From Chromera velia (taxonomy: Eukaryota > Sar > Chromeraceae): a stretch of DNA of 52,426 bases. The translations under genes and the position numbers were made by a program. Where the stretch lies: NCBI GenBank assembly GCA_018398765.1, contig JAHBMJ010004557.1:25001-77426 (forward strand), in the 5' to 3' direction. The first letter of the stretch is position 1; the number at the start of each line of letters is the position of its first letter. Positions 1 to 8,962 of this stretch are shown here, piece by piece. The notes under the pieces were generated by a model. The model ran no database searches. It saw only the letters and a list, made by a program, of their open reading frames with translations, and was not told the origin of the DNA.

Positions 1-1
1 T

Positions 2-2467
2 CAGTCTACCCTCGATGCTTCCCCCCAAATCGCTCATCGGGCAGGAGCTACTTGCCCGCACGGTAAGCGGAGATACTTCTACAAAGAGTGCGGGGGGGAT
101 GGAATATGTGAGCATGGACGTCAACGCACCTATTGTAAAGAGTGCGGTGGAAAAGGGCTGTGCGCACATGGGCGCCAACGCAGCCGATGTAAAGACTGCG
201 GTGGAAAAGGCATCTGTGAGCACAATCGAAGGCGCTCACAGTGCAAGGAGTGTGGAGGGGCCTCCATCTGTGTCCACGGACGTCTACGCTCCTATTGCAA
301 AGAGTGTGGGGGACAAGGAATTTGTGAGCATGGTCGGCGCCGTTCACAGTGCAAAGAATGTGGGGGGAGCGCCATATGCGTTCACCGACGCATCAAATAT
401 TCCTGCTTAGACTGTGGTGGGAGTGCTGTCTGCAAACACGGGCGCCAGCGCAGTCAGTGCCGAGAGTGCAAGGGGGGTGGAGTTTGCGAGCACGGTCGTT
501 CGCGCTCAGTCTGTAGGGAGTGCGGAGGGGGGAGCATTTGTAAACACGACCGTGTACGGTCAACCTGCAGAGAGTGTGGGGGGGGCAGCGTGTGTGTGCA
601 TGGTCGTTTACGCACAAAGTGTAGAGAGTGCGGAGGGGGTAGCATCTGCAAGCATAGACGCGTGAGAAGCGCCTGTGCAGAATGCCAGAAAGACAATCCT
701 GGGTTTGCAGAAAGGCGCGAAAGGAAAAGAGTGAGATACAGGGAAGACATTGCCTACCGGTTGACATACGTAGTGAGGAATTACGTCTGTAGCTGCCTGA
801 CCGCTGTTCGGGAAGGCAAGGCCCCGACTCAGAGTAAACGCTCCCACAAATACCTCGGTTGTTCGTTCCCCGATCTTAAAGCCCACCTCGAGAAGGACAA
901 TTTCCACGGCAACCCCGGAATGTCGAGGCAGAATTACGGGAGTTTGTGGCATGTTGACCACATTGTGCTCATTCAGTACCCGGGACCAAAGGGCGACAGG
1001 CCAGACGCACAGACGCAGCTTGCTCGTCTCCACTTTTCCAATCTCCAGCCATTGTGGTCGGGGGAAAATCTTCGGAAAGGAAATCGGTACGTGGGTAGAG
1101 CACCCCCCACACGACTTCCCCACGCCAAAATGCTGCCTGCGGTATCAGACCGTCTCGGCAGACTGAGACGTTTTGAACCCTCCTCTGCTCACGTCTTGGG
1201 GTTCGACGGCATTCGACCGTTTCATTCGCTGTCTGGTTCTGTTTTCTCTGAAAAGAACAATCATTTTTCTGGGCCGATCGGCCAGTGTATTGCTCGTTCT
1301 TTGATTCAACCAGTACTTTTGTCGGCAGCGAGAGACAGAGGAGGTGTTGCCGTCTCTGGAACACAGATCCGGTCTCTTTCCGTCCTTCTTTCCCCCTTGT
1401 TCCATGAGGGGGTGAAGGTCGATGCGACTGCCTCCAATAATGCCACTTTACGGACTCCAACAGTAAGTGAAAAGAAGAGCCTTGAAAGGGGGGTCTTCGA
1501 AAGAGGTTCCACGCACAGTGAATCGCAGAGTCTGTCGAAGAGACCCCGATGTCCACATGGAAGATACAGGTACGATTGCAAAGAATGCGGAGGGAAAGGA
1601 ATCTGCGAGCACGGCCGCTTTCGGAGGGTGTGCAAAGAGTGCGGAGGTTCTCAGATCTGCGAGCATGGGCGGCAGCGGGCAACGTGCAAAGAGTGTAGGG
1701 GATCCCAAATCTGCATTCATGGGCGAAGGCGCTCTACCTGTGTAGAATGTAGAGGGAGTGGAATCTGTGAGCACAGCCGTCAGCGTAGCCACTGTCGGGA
1801 TTGTCAAGGGAGTCAGATTTGTGAACATGGTCGCCGTCGCCAGCTGTGCAAAGAATGTGGTGGTAAATCGATCTGTGAGCACGGACGGCAGCGCCCGCTC
1901 TGTAAAGAGTGCAAGGGAAGTCAGGTCTGTGAACACGGCCGCATCCGTTCCATTTGCAAGGAGTGTCGTGGTGGGAGCATTTGCGAACACCAAAGGCGCA
2001 GAAGTGAGTGCGCTGAGTGTCAGAAGGACAACCCTGCCTTTGTTGCACGGCGGCAGCGACACAGAGACTCCCAGAAGCTTCGATACAAAGACGATCCCGT
2101 TTTTCGTTTAAGCCATAACACACGAGGTATTGTGCAACGCTGTCTCTCAGCCATTCGAGATGGGAATACCCCTCCGTCTCTCCATAAACGCACCCAAGAT
2201 TACCTTGGTTGCTCGTTCCCCGACCTCAAAGCCCACCTCGAGAAGGACAATTTCCACGGCAACCCTGGAATGTCGTGGCAGAATTACGGGAGTTTGTGGC
2301 ACGTTGACCACATTGTGCCCATTATGTATCGGGGGGCGAACAGTCCCATACCAGATGCCAAGATACAGATTGCCCGTCTGCACTTCTCGAATCTTCAGCC
2401 ATTGTTGGCAAAGGAGAACCTCCAGAAAGGAAATCGCTACGTAGGGAAGCCTCCGCACATTAAGTGA
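2..2467 (+). CDS. Cys/His-repeat and HNH nuclease-like protein, duplicated in tandem, 5' partial
   Basis: The frame is open from the first complete codon at base 2 to the stop at 2465-2467 (821 codons) with no in-frame ATG before base 590, so the true start lies outside the window. Order: 12 tandem 18-residue Cys/His units (about residues 18-232), a spacer, an HNH-like domain with WHVDHIV (about 316-322) followed by HFSNLQPL and ENLRKGN, a 140-residue unmatched linker, then 9 more units and a second HNH-like domain with WHVDHIVPI and NLQPL/KENLQKGNR. The unit is C-x-H-G-R-x-R-x-x-C-x-E-C-x-G-x-x-I and should bind zinc through its Cys and His. HNH domains are metal-dependent nucleases, so nucleic-acid cleavage or binding is the likely role (inference). 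The two halves are close at DNA level around the HNH, suggesting recent duplication or gene conversion. The first unit has Tyr in place of its second Cys. Two fused genes rather than one protein is an alternative. Confidence 0.75.
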   Translation, partial: QSTLDASPQIAHRAGATCPHGKRRYFYKECGGDGICEHGRQRTYCKECGGKGLCAHGRQRSRCKDCGGKGICEHNRRRSQCKECGGASICVHGRLRSYCKECGGQGICEHGRRRSQCKECGGSAICVHRRIKYSCLDCGGSAVCKHGRQRSQCRECKGGGVCEHGRSRSVCRECGGGSICKHDRVRSTCRECGGGSVCVHGRLRTKCRECGGGSICKHRRVRSACAECQKDNPGFAERRERKRVRYREDIAYRLTYVVRNYVCSCLTAVREGKAPTQSKRSHKYLGCSFPDLKAHLEKDNFHGNPGMSRQNYGSLWHVDHIVLIQYPGPKGDRPDAQTQLARLHFSNLQPLWSGENLRKGNRYVGRAPPTRLPHAKMLPAVSDRLGRLRRFEPSSAHVLGFDGIRPFHSLSGSVFSEKNNHFSGPIGQCIARSLIQPVLLSAARDRGGVAVSGTQIRSLSVLLSPLFHEGVKVDATASNNATLRTPTVSEKKSLERGVFERGSTHSESQSLSKRPRCPHGRYRYDCKECGGKGICEHGRFRRVCKECGGSQICEHGRQRATCKECRGSQICIHGRRRSTCVECRGSGICEHSRQRSHCRDCQGSQICEHGRRRQLCKECGGKSICEHGRQRPLCKECKGSQVCEHGRIRSICKECRGGSICEHQRRRSECAECQKDNPAFVARRQRHRDSQKLRYKDDPVFRLSHNTRGIVQRCLSAIRDGNTPPSLHKRTQDYLGCSFPDLKAHLEKDNFHGNPGMSWQNYGSLWHVDHIVPIMYRGANSPIPDAKIQIARLHFSNLQPLLAKENLQKGNRYVGKPPHIK
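53..699 (+). repeat. Array of 12 units of 54 bp encoding Cys/His repeats
   Basis: Units start every 54 bases from 53 to 647. Each encodes C-x-H-x-R-x-R-x-x-C-x-E/D-C-x-G-x-x-I/V/L. The last unit runs into CAECQKDNP, and the same junction closes the second array. Confidence 0.85.
1550..2035 (+). repeat. Array of 9 units of 54 bp encoding Cys/His repeats
   Basis: Units start every 54 bases from 1550 to 1982, in the same frame as the first array, and end with the same CAECQKDNP junction before the second HNH-like domain. All nine keep every Cys and His. Confidence 0.85.
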
Positions 2468-3005
2468 AAAAAACTCAGATTTGGTGAGTTGGCGATGACG
2501 GCCAGTCACGAGGCTATAAAACAATTGGTTACAAAAACTTATGTCATACTAAACTCTTCAATGTACACTGTGGCATGCAGCAGTTGAAATAGATTGAGTC
2601 AAATTGAGGTAGCCAAATCCGCTGTTTGCATTCATTCATGAATGAAATTGAATTTTTAATTTTATATAATTCAAAGAATTCATTTAATTTAATATCTTAG
2701 ATTTCTATATAAAAAATTTTAGGAAACTTTATTGCAAAATCTCAGTCATGCAGGGGAAATCATTTGCAAAAATCATTTTGAAAAATGTGCATGTCTAACA
2801 ATTTATATGTATTTTTTTTAGATTTGATGCACCTGAATCCCCAAATGTTTATCATTAAGCTTATTCCTAAAGAATTCATAGTGAAATTAGTAATATAATT
2901 GGTAATCATACTTCTAGAATTGCAGCTTAATTGCTACTAATTTGCTAGTAACTTGCAATTTTTATAAGTGGTTTTAAAATGGCAGATAGCAATAGAGATA
3001 GCCTA

Positions 3006-3518
3006 GGTGTGATCTGTAAAGTTTTAAAGTGAAATAAAGTTTAAAGTCTGGTTTGAGTCATTGGACTTTAAAATATAACTTTTGAAATGCACTTTAAAAT
3101 TTTTTTGACATACATTGAAAAATGTTTTAAAAAGCTAAACAATCCTAAACAACATATCACTGTGTTCAAGCTTTTTATTCTTAAAGTTTTAAAACCAAAG
3201 AAGTTTTAAAGTCTAAAGTCTGTGGTTAGACTTTATTATACAAATAACTTTACAGATCACACAACTCCCCTGACACTCCAGTCTGTCTTAAAATAGATTT
3301 TTTAATCTTGGCCGCGCCGCGGGCGTGGTTCTTTCAAGACTGTCTGCACCTTCCACAAAACATTTCAAGTGTACTTTATTTTGGCCGCGCCTTCGGCGCG
3401 GTCCCTTCAAGTTAAGCTGCGCCTGCGGGCCAGGCTGCGGCGCAGGCATTTCAAGTCTGGCCGCGCCTATGGCGCGGCGTTTCAAGTTTACTGGAGTGTC
3501 AGGGGGGTTGATCACACC
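3006..3518. mobile_element. MITE copy 1 (TA-flanked, Tc1/mariner-like ends), interrupted
   Basis: The left end GGTGTGATCTGTAAAGTT at 3006 is matched by the inverted right end AACTTTACAGATCACACC, which is restored when the inserted element at 3263-3509 and one copy of its 8-bp target duplication are removed. TA lies outside both ends (3004-3005 and 3519-3520). Without the insertion the element is 258 bp, non-coding and rich in TTTAAAGT. A second copy of the family is at 26634-26893. TA target sites and short length fit a non-autonomous Tc1/mariner derivative; the superfamily is an inference. Confidence 0.85.
3263..3509. mobile_element. 247-bp element nested in MITE copy 1, 8-bp target duplication
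   Basis: The ends are 20-bp inverted repeats with one mismatch: AACTCCCCTGACACTCCAGT at 3263-3282 and ACTGGAGTGTCAGGGGGGTT at 3490-3509. Direct GATCACAC copies at 3255-3262 and 3510-3517 flank it and belong to the terminal repeat of the host MITE, so the insertion event can be read directly. An 8-bp duplication fits hAT-like or P-like elements. The interior is GC-rich, non-coding, and carries short hairpins separated by TTCAAG words. Confidence 0.88.
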
Positions 3519-3905
3519 TAGAAGATAGCGGCTGTGACACCGCCACCGGTTTGGGAATTACGAGCAGAGTTGATTTTGTAATTCACATACAGAAAAGTTA
3601 AGACTAAAAACTAGGTTAAAAATTGGTATAAAAAGATTGTTGAACTTGAAGCAGATTTTTATAAAATATATCTAGAAACACATATTCTTTTAATTAATTT
3701 AGAAACAACTTAAATACTCATTATATCTAGCATTACATGAACAAAACCGTACAACTTTATGGTACAAGGGATGACCTGGATGAGATTCACCTTAGGATTT
3801 ACCCTACAAAAAATTTTAGAAATCCTAGTAGAAACCACGGGCCGCTACCAAAACTGCTATCTATAAAAATGTTGAGTTTATTTATAATTCTACTGGCAGA
3901 CTACT

Positions 3906-3930
3906 GCTATGCTATGCTATGCTATGCTAT
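3906..3930. repeat. (GCTAT)5 microsatellite
   Basis: Five perfect tandem GCTAT units lie in AT-rich intergenic DNA. Confidence 0.9.
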
Positions 3931-4258
3931 AAAAATTGTTTATATAGCTGACGGATATCATCTTATATATGCTTGTTACAATCATTGCTAGAATCATTAT
4001 AGAAAGAGATAATTAGAAAATCTGGCTAGAGACAACTAAAAATCTAGTGGAAAATCAAATCATTGAAATCAATATCAAACTAAGAGTGCTTATATCATGG
4101 TATGAAAAGAAACTAAAGGAGAAATATGGAAATTATTGTTCGATCGAACTTTAGTAGTTACTCTACAGTAATATTAGACTATTACAGCACCGTGACGTGC
4201 ATGTGTGGTCGATATTTAGAGTAGCCAACATTGGACCAACAATGTTAAAGTCCGTAAG

Positions 4259-6076
4259 TCAAACGTAGTTCACAACATCTGGAATATAACGTGTATGCCT
4301 GGCACCCGCCCCACTGGGCCAGCGCTCTTCGTTTCTCCATACCTCCCTCCCCCCCACGAACGTCCCGACAACGGCACCAGCGGAATTCAAAAGTCTCTCC
4401 TCTTCGCATCTCAACAAATCCCTGTCCATCACAACCCAATCCGCCCAAAATCCGGGATGCAGTTGCCCCTGGGTGTTCTCGGCAAAATGAGAAAACGCAG
4501 CGTCAGAGGAGAAGCCCTTCAAGGCCTGAAATCGATCAAGGGCCTCCTCTTTTTTCCACCCATCCTCTGGCTTTCCGTTTCTGTCTCTTCTACTCACTGC
4601 ATTGAAAAAGGCCTCCACAGGCCTCACCTTCTCAATCGGAAAGTCGGAGCCCAACGGCAGGGCCCGGGCGCCTCTTTCAAGCAGGGATCTCCACAGATAC
4701 CCCCTAGCTTTGGCCCGATCTTCTCCCAATCTCTCTTCTGCAAACGCCCAGTCCCCAATAAATTGAGGTTGGACTGAGGGAATGATGCCCAACCGAATCA
4801 ATCTGTCTACATCAGACTCTTCCACAATCTGCGCATGCTCAACACGGAGACGCAAGTCCACATCCTCGCCTGCCGTATCGTTGAGTAGAACCTCGTAAAC
4901 GTCAAGCAGAGTGCGCACTGCACGGTCCCCAATTGCGTGCGTAGCAATTTGATACCCCGCATCCTTCCATTTTTTCATCTCTTTCAGCAAATCTTCAGGC
5001 TCATAAAAAAGAAACCCCCTGTTTCCAGGATCGTCGTTGTAGGGCTCCAGAAGAGCCGCATCCCTCGAGCCAAGGGCCCCGTCTAGGTAGAACTTGACAC
5101 CCCGCACTGTCAGGAGGCCGTCGGGGGTGTGGATCATTTTTGCATCCGGGGTGTCGATCGCTGCGCCCCTCATGGCATAATTTCGAATCGTGTACCAACC
5201 TTCGTCAACTGCACGGAGGTAAAGATCGATGTCGGTTTTGTTCTGTACACCCGCTTCCATGAGGCCTGTCACACCCTGCTCTGCACACTCTGCAAGGGCT
5301 GCACGGAGAAACTCCTGCTTCCTTTCCTCGGAGTAGGGAGGAATAACCGATTCAACAAACGCCATCGCATTGTCCAACATCACCCCTGTAGGCGTCCCAT
5401 TGGGAAACCTGAGGATCTCCCCCCCCTGGGGGTCTTCCTCTGGGAGCTCTCCCACCAGCTGGAGAGCCTTCGAGTTCGCCCACCCCGCATGCCCGTCTAC
5501 ACGCTTCAACCACAGAGGGGTGTCTGGGAACGCACCGTCGAGGTCGTACCTTGAGGGGAACTGGTGCCCCGGCCAGATCTCCTGATTCCATCCGAACGCT
5601 TCTAACCACTCAGCTGATTCAGAGGAGCTCGGAATGGTGGTCTTTTGAGCAGTAGTGAAAAGTGACGCTTTCTGTCGGAGACGGCTGTTCTGGGTTTTTT
5701 TCAAAAGCTCCACCACTTCGGCGACAGACTTCGCAGACCGGAGATCTATCCGTGTCAGGGCCTGTCCGAGCTCCATCAGGTGCGCATGGCTGTCAATAAA
5801 GCCAGGAAACACGAAATGTCCCTGTGCATCCACACTTCTGACTCGTGAGCTGCTCAAGCGTGCTTCCTCTTTGCAGATCTCCTCAACCTCTCCCAAAGCT
5901 CCTCCTGCCAGTATTGTTCCATTGGAAGAGGAACAGAGTGCCTCGACGCTTTCATGTGGGGAGCGACCCGTGTAGATTCGCGAGGCATTGTACAAGAGGA
6001 CGCTTGCATTGCCAGAACTCAGCACAAATATGCCACAGAAGCAGAGTGACAAAAGTAAAATATGGGAACGCAACAT
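4259..6076 (-). CDS. Secreted amidohydrolase of the YtcJ-like amidohydrolase_3 family
   Basis: One uninterrupted 605-residue frame starts at ATG 6076. Residues 1-24 look like a signal peptide with a long Leu/Cys-rich hydrophobic core. The metal-dependent amidohydrolase fold is marked in order by PGFIDSHAHL (His97, His99), DGHAGWANSKAL, the TGLMEAGV region, VKFYLDGALGSRDA, ATHAIGDRAV, RVEHAQIV, SVQPQF and LPLGSDFPIEKV with the late metal-ligand Asp. The C-terminus GFWADWVVMDRDL is the usual beta-sandwich return strand. Length and motif order suit YtcJ-like enzymes, which hydrolyse C-N bonds in small amides; the substrate cannot be told from sequence. It is intronless, unlike the large genes to the right. 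A TATA-like TATATAAAAG lies about 110 bp upstream of the ATG. Confidence 0.92.
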   Translation of the reverse strand: MLRSHILLLSLCFCGIFVLSSGNASVLLYNASRIYTGRSPHESVEALCSSSNGTILAGGALGEVEEICKEEARLSSSRVRSVDAQGHFVFPGFIDSHAHLMELGQALTRIDLRSAKSVAEVVELLKKTQNSRLRQKASLFTTAQKTTIPSSSESAEWLEAFGWNQEIWPGHQFPSRYDLDGAFPDTPLWLKRVDGHAGWANSKALQLVGELPEEDPQGGEILRFPNGTPTGVMLDNAMAFVESVIPPYSEERKQEFLRAALAECAEQGVTGLMEAGVQNKTDIDLYLRAVDEGWYTIRNYAMRGAAIDTPDAKMIHTPDGLLTVRGVKFYLDGALGSRDAALLEPYNDDPGNRGFLFYEPEDLLKEMKKWKDAGYQIATHAIGDRAVRTLLDVYEVLLNDTAGEDVDLRLRVEHAQIVEESDVDRLIRLGIIPSVQPQFIGDWAFAEERLGEDRAKARGYLWRSLLERGARALPLGSDFPIEKVRPVEAFFNAVSRRDRNGKPEDGWKKEEALDRFQALKGFSSDAAFSHFAENTQGQLHPGFWADWVVMDRDLLRCEEERLLNSAGAVVGTFVGGREVWRNEERWPSGAGARHTRYIPDVVNYV

Positions 6077-6186
6077 GATCCCAGATAAAGCCTCAACAAA
6101 ACTGATGCAGCTCGATATTGGTGTTCACGCGAAACCAACGCTGGCTCCAGCATGCTCCAGCAATAACTCAGCTGTCGAAACCGTCA

Positions 6187-6310
6187 CTTTTATATAAGCA
6201 GTCGATCGTTCTGATTCGTTCATGATTTTGATCGACAGTCACACATAGTCACACACGTACATGCAGTCACCGTAGATTAGATGCATGCATGGCGCGCGCT
6301 TGGCGAGCGC
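6187..6310 (-). promoter_or_regulatory. Putative promoter of the amidohydrolase
   Basis: On the minus strand TATATAAAAG (6187-6196) lies about 110 bp before the ATG. Further out are ATGCATGCATGGC at 6281-6293 and a GC-rich stretch GGCGCGCGCTTGGCGAGCGC (6291-6310). The ATGCATGCATGGC word recurs in the putative promoters near 39.8 and 51.87 kb. Confidence 0.5.
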
Positions 6311-6461
6311 ATTCATGCTAGCTCCCATCTAGCTCCCTCTCGTCTGCATGCATGCATGCATGTGTTGCATGCTATACACACTGCAACTTGTGTTGCATGC
6401 GTAGTGCCAGGCCGCTTTGTTTCCTAATCATCTTGGTGCATCATCATTGTCACTTCAGACC

Positions 6462-6581
6462 ATGACTACTCGTGCACTCGATGCCAAAAGGCAGAGTTCT
6501 TTCATCAACAAACGACAGAGCGTCCTCACGACCCGTTCCCAGTCACCAACTGTCAGAAAACGGCTCTCTACTGTTGCTTGA
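6462..6581 (+). CDS. Short basic ORF, 39 residues, unknown
   Basis: ATG at 6462 opens a 39-codon frame closed by TGA at 6579-6581. The peptide is rich in Arg, Lys, Ser and Thr, with no hydrophobic stretch and no recognisable motif. It lies head-to-head with the amidohydrolase, 386 bp from its ATG, across the putative promoter. It could be a small protein, the first exon of a plus-strand gene, or chance. Confidence 0.22.
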   Translation: MTTRALDAKRQSSFINKRQSVLTTRSQSPTVRKRLSTVA

Positions 6582-6598
6582 CAGACACTTGTTGCACA

Positions 6599-8048
6599 TA
6601 TATAAGCCCCTGCCCATAAATTTTGTACGGTCAAAATACATAAAATTTTGATAATAAAATTTTGAAGTTAGGCTTTGTACCAAGCAGGCTGTGCAGATGC
6701 ATGTCGGTAGGCATCGTGCTTGTGCACATGATGGCAATACTGACAGATCAATTCAACATCATCTGGGTGATTAGTGTTAAAAACAGTATCGATCCACTGG
6801 TCTTCATTTCCGTACCCAATTTTTTTTACTGTGATCTTCCCGAGGGAGAACTTCCGGTGGGTGCCCAGACGATAGTTGTTGTGATGCATATCATACGGGT
6901 TGCGCCCACCAGGAAGATCGGGAAGGCCAGAAGCACCACAACGCTCACAACAAACAGAAAAGTGTGATGCTAGCTGTCCTACCATTCAACTAGAGGAGAC
7001 GGCAATATAACTGAATCACCTCACATCCATTCATCGACTTACAGAAGGAGTCTGTCCAACCAGGGCAGAGTCATCAGCTTCCACTTGTTCAAATCAATCT
7101 AGTGACTGTCAATGAAAGAATATTTCCTATGCGTGCGCATAGCCTTTGAATCCATACTGCCCTCCAGTCATACTCAAACTCGAGAGGCCCAAAGCAAGTC
7201 AACATCAACACGATCGACTCAAAGACACATGAAAATTCCGACCTACCACAGCCAACCATCACTGTCACTCAGTCATTTACGAAGTGATCAGCGCTTAGCT
7301 AGCTATGCTCGATGTGTCACACCGTACATGGAAGCGAGCTCTCTCAATCAAGTCAGCCTTTCAAGCATGCTCTTCAATTCAGTCTACCTGCATGCGCATC
7401 CCAGACCACCACGCTTCATCGTGCATCCGGATTCGCAGGGCGCTTCTCGCTCGTGACGCATGCATTCTCGCTCGCATCGCGCACATACTTTTCACAAACA
7501 ATTTCCAAAAATAGTTCGAATTTCTGTTTTGATTGCTTTGTTAGCCTGCTTGATGGTCCAGCCGTGCACATACTTCCAATTTTTTTGAATGATAAGAGGT
7601 CTGATCCTTTGCTAGAACAGCTGTTTGCAATGAGCGGCTGAAGTGAAAATAGCGACTGATTGAGGCGGGCGGGGCACCATTTTCTTTATTCTATAGCGGT
7701 GGGAACTAGGGGTAGGCGCGGTAAAAAGATGCCCCCCTGCCGGTAATTCGGTTTTTCGAAGGAAAAAAAAAAAGTCGCGAGACGCCCCCCTTCATAGTGG
7801 CCGCGGAGACGGCTTGGGCCGCGCACGGCTAGGTTGTTAGACCATAAATTACGCTTTTTTTTGCGTCGTTTTCGCGCGCACCGCGCGCGTGACAATACCC
7901 TTATAAGGCAAAATCAATAGGGATCCGCCTTGAAGCGACCATTTTTTTTTTCAAAAAAATAAAAATAAAAATAAAATAAAAAAAAATGGATCAATACAGA
8001 GCTACAGTCAAATCGTGCGTACAAAATTCAAGGGCAGGGGCTTATATA
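6599..8048. mobile_element. Candidate 1.45-kb element bounded by 31-bp inverted repeats
   Basis: 6599-6629 (beginning TATATAAGCCCCTGCCC and ending TTTTGTACG) is repeated in inverse orientation at 8018-8048 with 29 of 31 bases identical. ACAT may be duplicated at the edges (6596-6599 and 8048-8051). The interval contains a mini HNH ORF near its left end, and the rest shows no clear coding. A DNA transposon-like or homing-type element is one reading. Two convergent promoters sharing a TATA block is the other, because each repeat begins with TATATAAG. Confidence 0.4.
6668..6985 (-). CDS. Mini HNH-type zinc/nuclease domain protein
   Basis: A 105-residue frame runs from ATG 6985 to TAA. Cys13 and CERC (residues 14-17) are followed by a loop, YDMHHNNYR (about 32-40), a basic Gly-rich middle, and ELICQYCHHVHKHD (about 80-93). 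This C-x2-C ... HHxxY ... LxC-x2-CHxxxH order is the HNH treble-clef signature with two zinc-binding Cys pairs. HNH proteins cut or nick DNA; here the domain is essentially the whole protein. It is not close to the HNH-like domains of the gene at 2-2467. It lies within the 6599-8048 inverted-repeat interval and could be its enzyme (inference). A further 5' exon cannot be excluded. Confidence 0.6.
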   Translation of the reverse strand: MVGQLASHFSVCCERCGASGLPDLPGGRNPYDMHHNNYRLGTHRKFSLGKITVKKIGYGNEDQWIDTVFNTNHPDDVELICQYCHHVHKHDAYRHASAQPAWYKA

Positions 8049-8449
8049 CATACATAGGAAGTCCGTACACACACGCGCGTTGCTTGTTATTGACTCAGTG
8101 GGCGTCCTTTCCGCGACAGATCCTCTCCATCACGTCAGACTACGCAATGGTTCTTTTTTACTTCTCGATGAAGGGAGTGCTTGTCCTCTTTCTGTCTATT
8201 TCTGTCCATACATAAGTCCACTCGGAGTGGAACTTTCAAGCCGTCCCGTCCCTTTCAGAGATTCCCGATCCGACAACATTTGTCGCCTCCCAGTTCATAC
8301 CAGTCTGACAGAGTTCACAAACAATTTTTAGCCTTTTGTGACAGATGATCTGTATGGCGACTTCTTTCAAGAAGCTTTCCGACCCGGTTTTCTCCAACCA
8401 GCCCGGGGACGCATAATCAAAAAACTTCCTCTGGGTTCTTCACGATTGC
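6986..8449. other. Non-coding interval with GC-only tract and poly-A/T runs
   Basis: No frame here looks coding on either strand. The stretch contains A/T homopolymers near 7760, 7855 and 7945-7985, a CGCGCGCACCGCGCGCG tract at 7873-7889, and the right-hand 31-bp inverted repeat. Together with the gene strands on either side it may include a divergent promoter. Confidence 0.4.
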
Positions 8450-8962
8450 ATGGGCAAAAGGGAACAGCCTAGGGAAACAACAGGAGGGAGTGGGGGTTTC
8501 AACGCGGCAGGACCACAACTTGACATCGAAGTCGATGACAGCAGGTCTCATATCCAGTTGACTCCTGACTGCCCGAGCGAAAAGGTGGCCATTGGCTTTG
8601 CAGACCGATTCTCTGGAGTGGGCGACGGTTCTGCAACGGAATCAGCCGCGATCAACCGTCTAGACGTTCGCATCGAAAGTGCATCCGGACCGTTTGTCTA
8701 CCGTCTGACTCACTTCATTCCCCCAGTAGGCGACAGTTTCCACGGATTCATCCTGAACCAGGACATCTCCGCAGAGGATGCGACACAATTCTTCAATCTG
8801 GTCTTTCAAGACGACGAAGGACTCGGAGTCCCTAGAATTATTATTTTTTTTTTCAAGTGGATGACATTCGCATTCTTCAGCGTCCGAGGAGCTTCCAGCC
8901 GCCCGCTCCAGAGTCAGCATCACCAGAAGGGCTGCAGAACATTTCATCGTTGCCCGAGATGA
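8450..8962 (+). CDS. Uncertain ORF, possible plus-strand exon
   Basis: The 170-codon plus frame begins with ATG 8450. Its middle part (about residues 22-125) has a globular composition with alternating acidic and hydrophobic residues. After about residue 129 it runs into III-FFFK encoded by a T-run ending TTTCAAG, which resembles a 3' splice site, so the end is probably an intron. The minus strand of 8660-9013 is also open for 117 codons and starts with a leader-like stretch (MKCSAALLVMLTLERAA). Only one strand is likely real and I cannot decide. No family recognised. Confidence 0.25.
   Translation: MGKREQPRETTGGSGGFNAAGPQLDIEVDDSRSHIQLTPDCPSEKVAIGFADRFSGVGDGSATESAAINRLDVRIESASGPFVYRLTHFIPPVGDSFHGFILNQDISAEDATQFFNLVFQDDEGLGVPRIIIFFFKWMTFAFFSVRGASSRPLQSQHHQKGCRTFHRCPR

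Larger units (their letters stand above)
2468..4258. other. AT-rich gene-free interval between two converging genes
   Basis: No convincing coding frame is seen. The interval separates the 3' end of the HNH-like gene (+) from the 3' end of the amidohydrolase (-). It holds a MITE with another element inserted in it (3004-3520), many TTTAAAG words, and a (GCTAT)5 run. The rest is unremarkable AT-rich DNA. Confidence 0.7.

Noticed and set aside
15-410. 131-codon plus ORF and the minus ORFs over 48-1123
   Set aside because: They are other frames of the 54-bp Cys/His repeat array; the period makes every frame look ordered, but only frame 2 gives the C/H pattern and runs into the HNH-like domain.
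6340-6364. ATGC/GCAT repeats as a palindromic regulatory element or origin
   Set aside because: Self-complementary ATGC runs are common as simple repeats here; only the longer word continuing into GGC is shared between gene starts, so the plain run was not scored separately.
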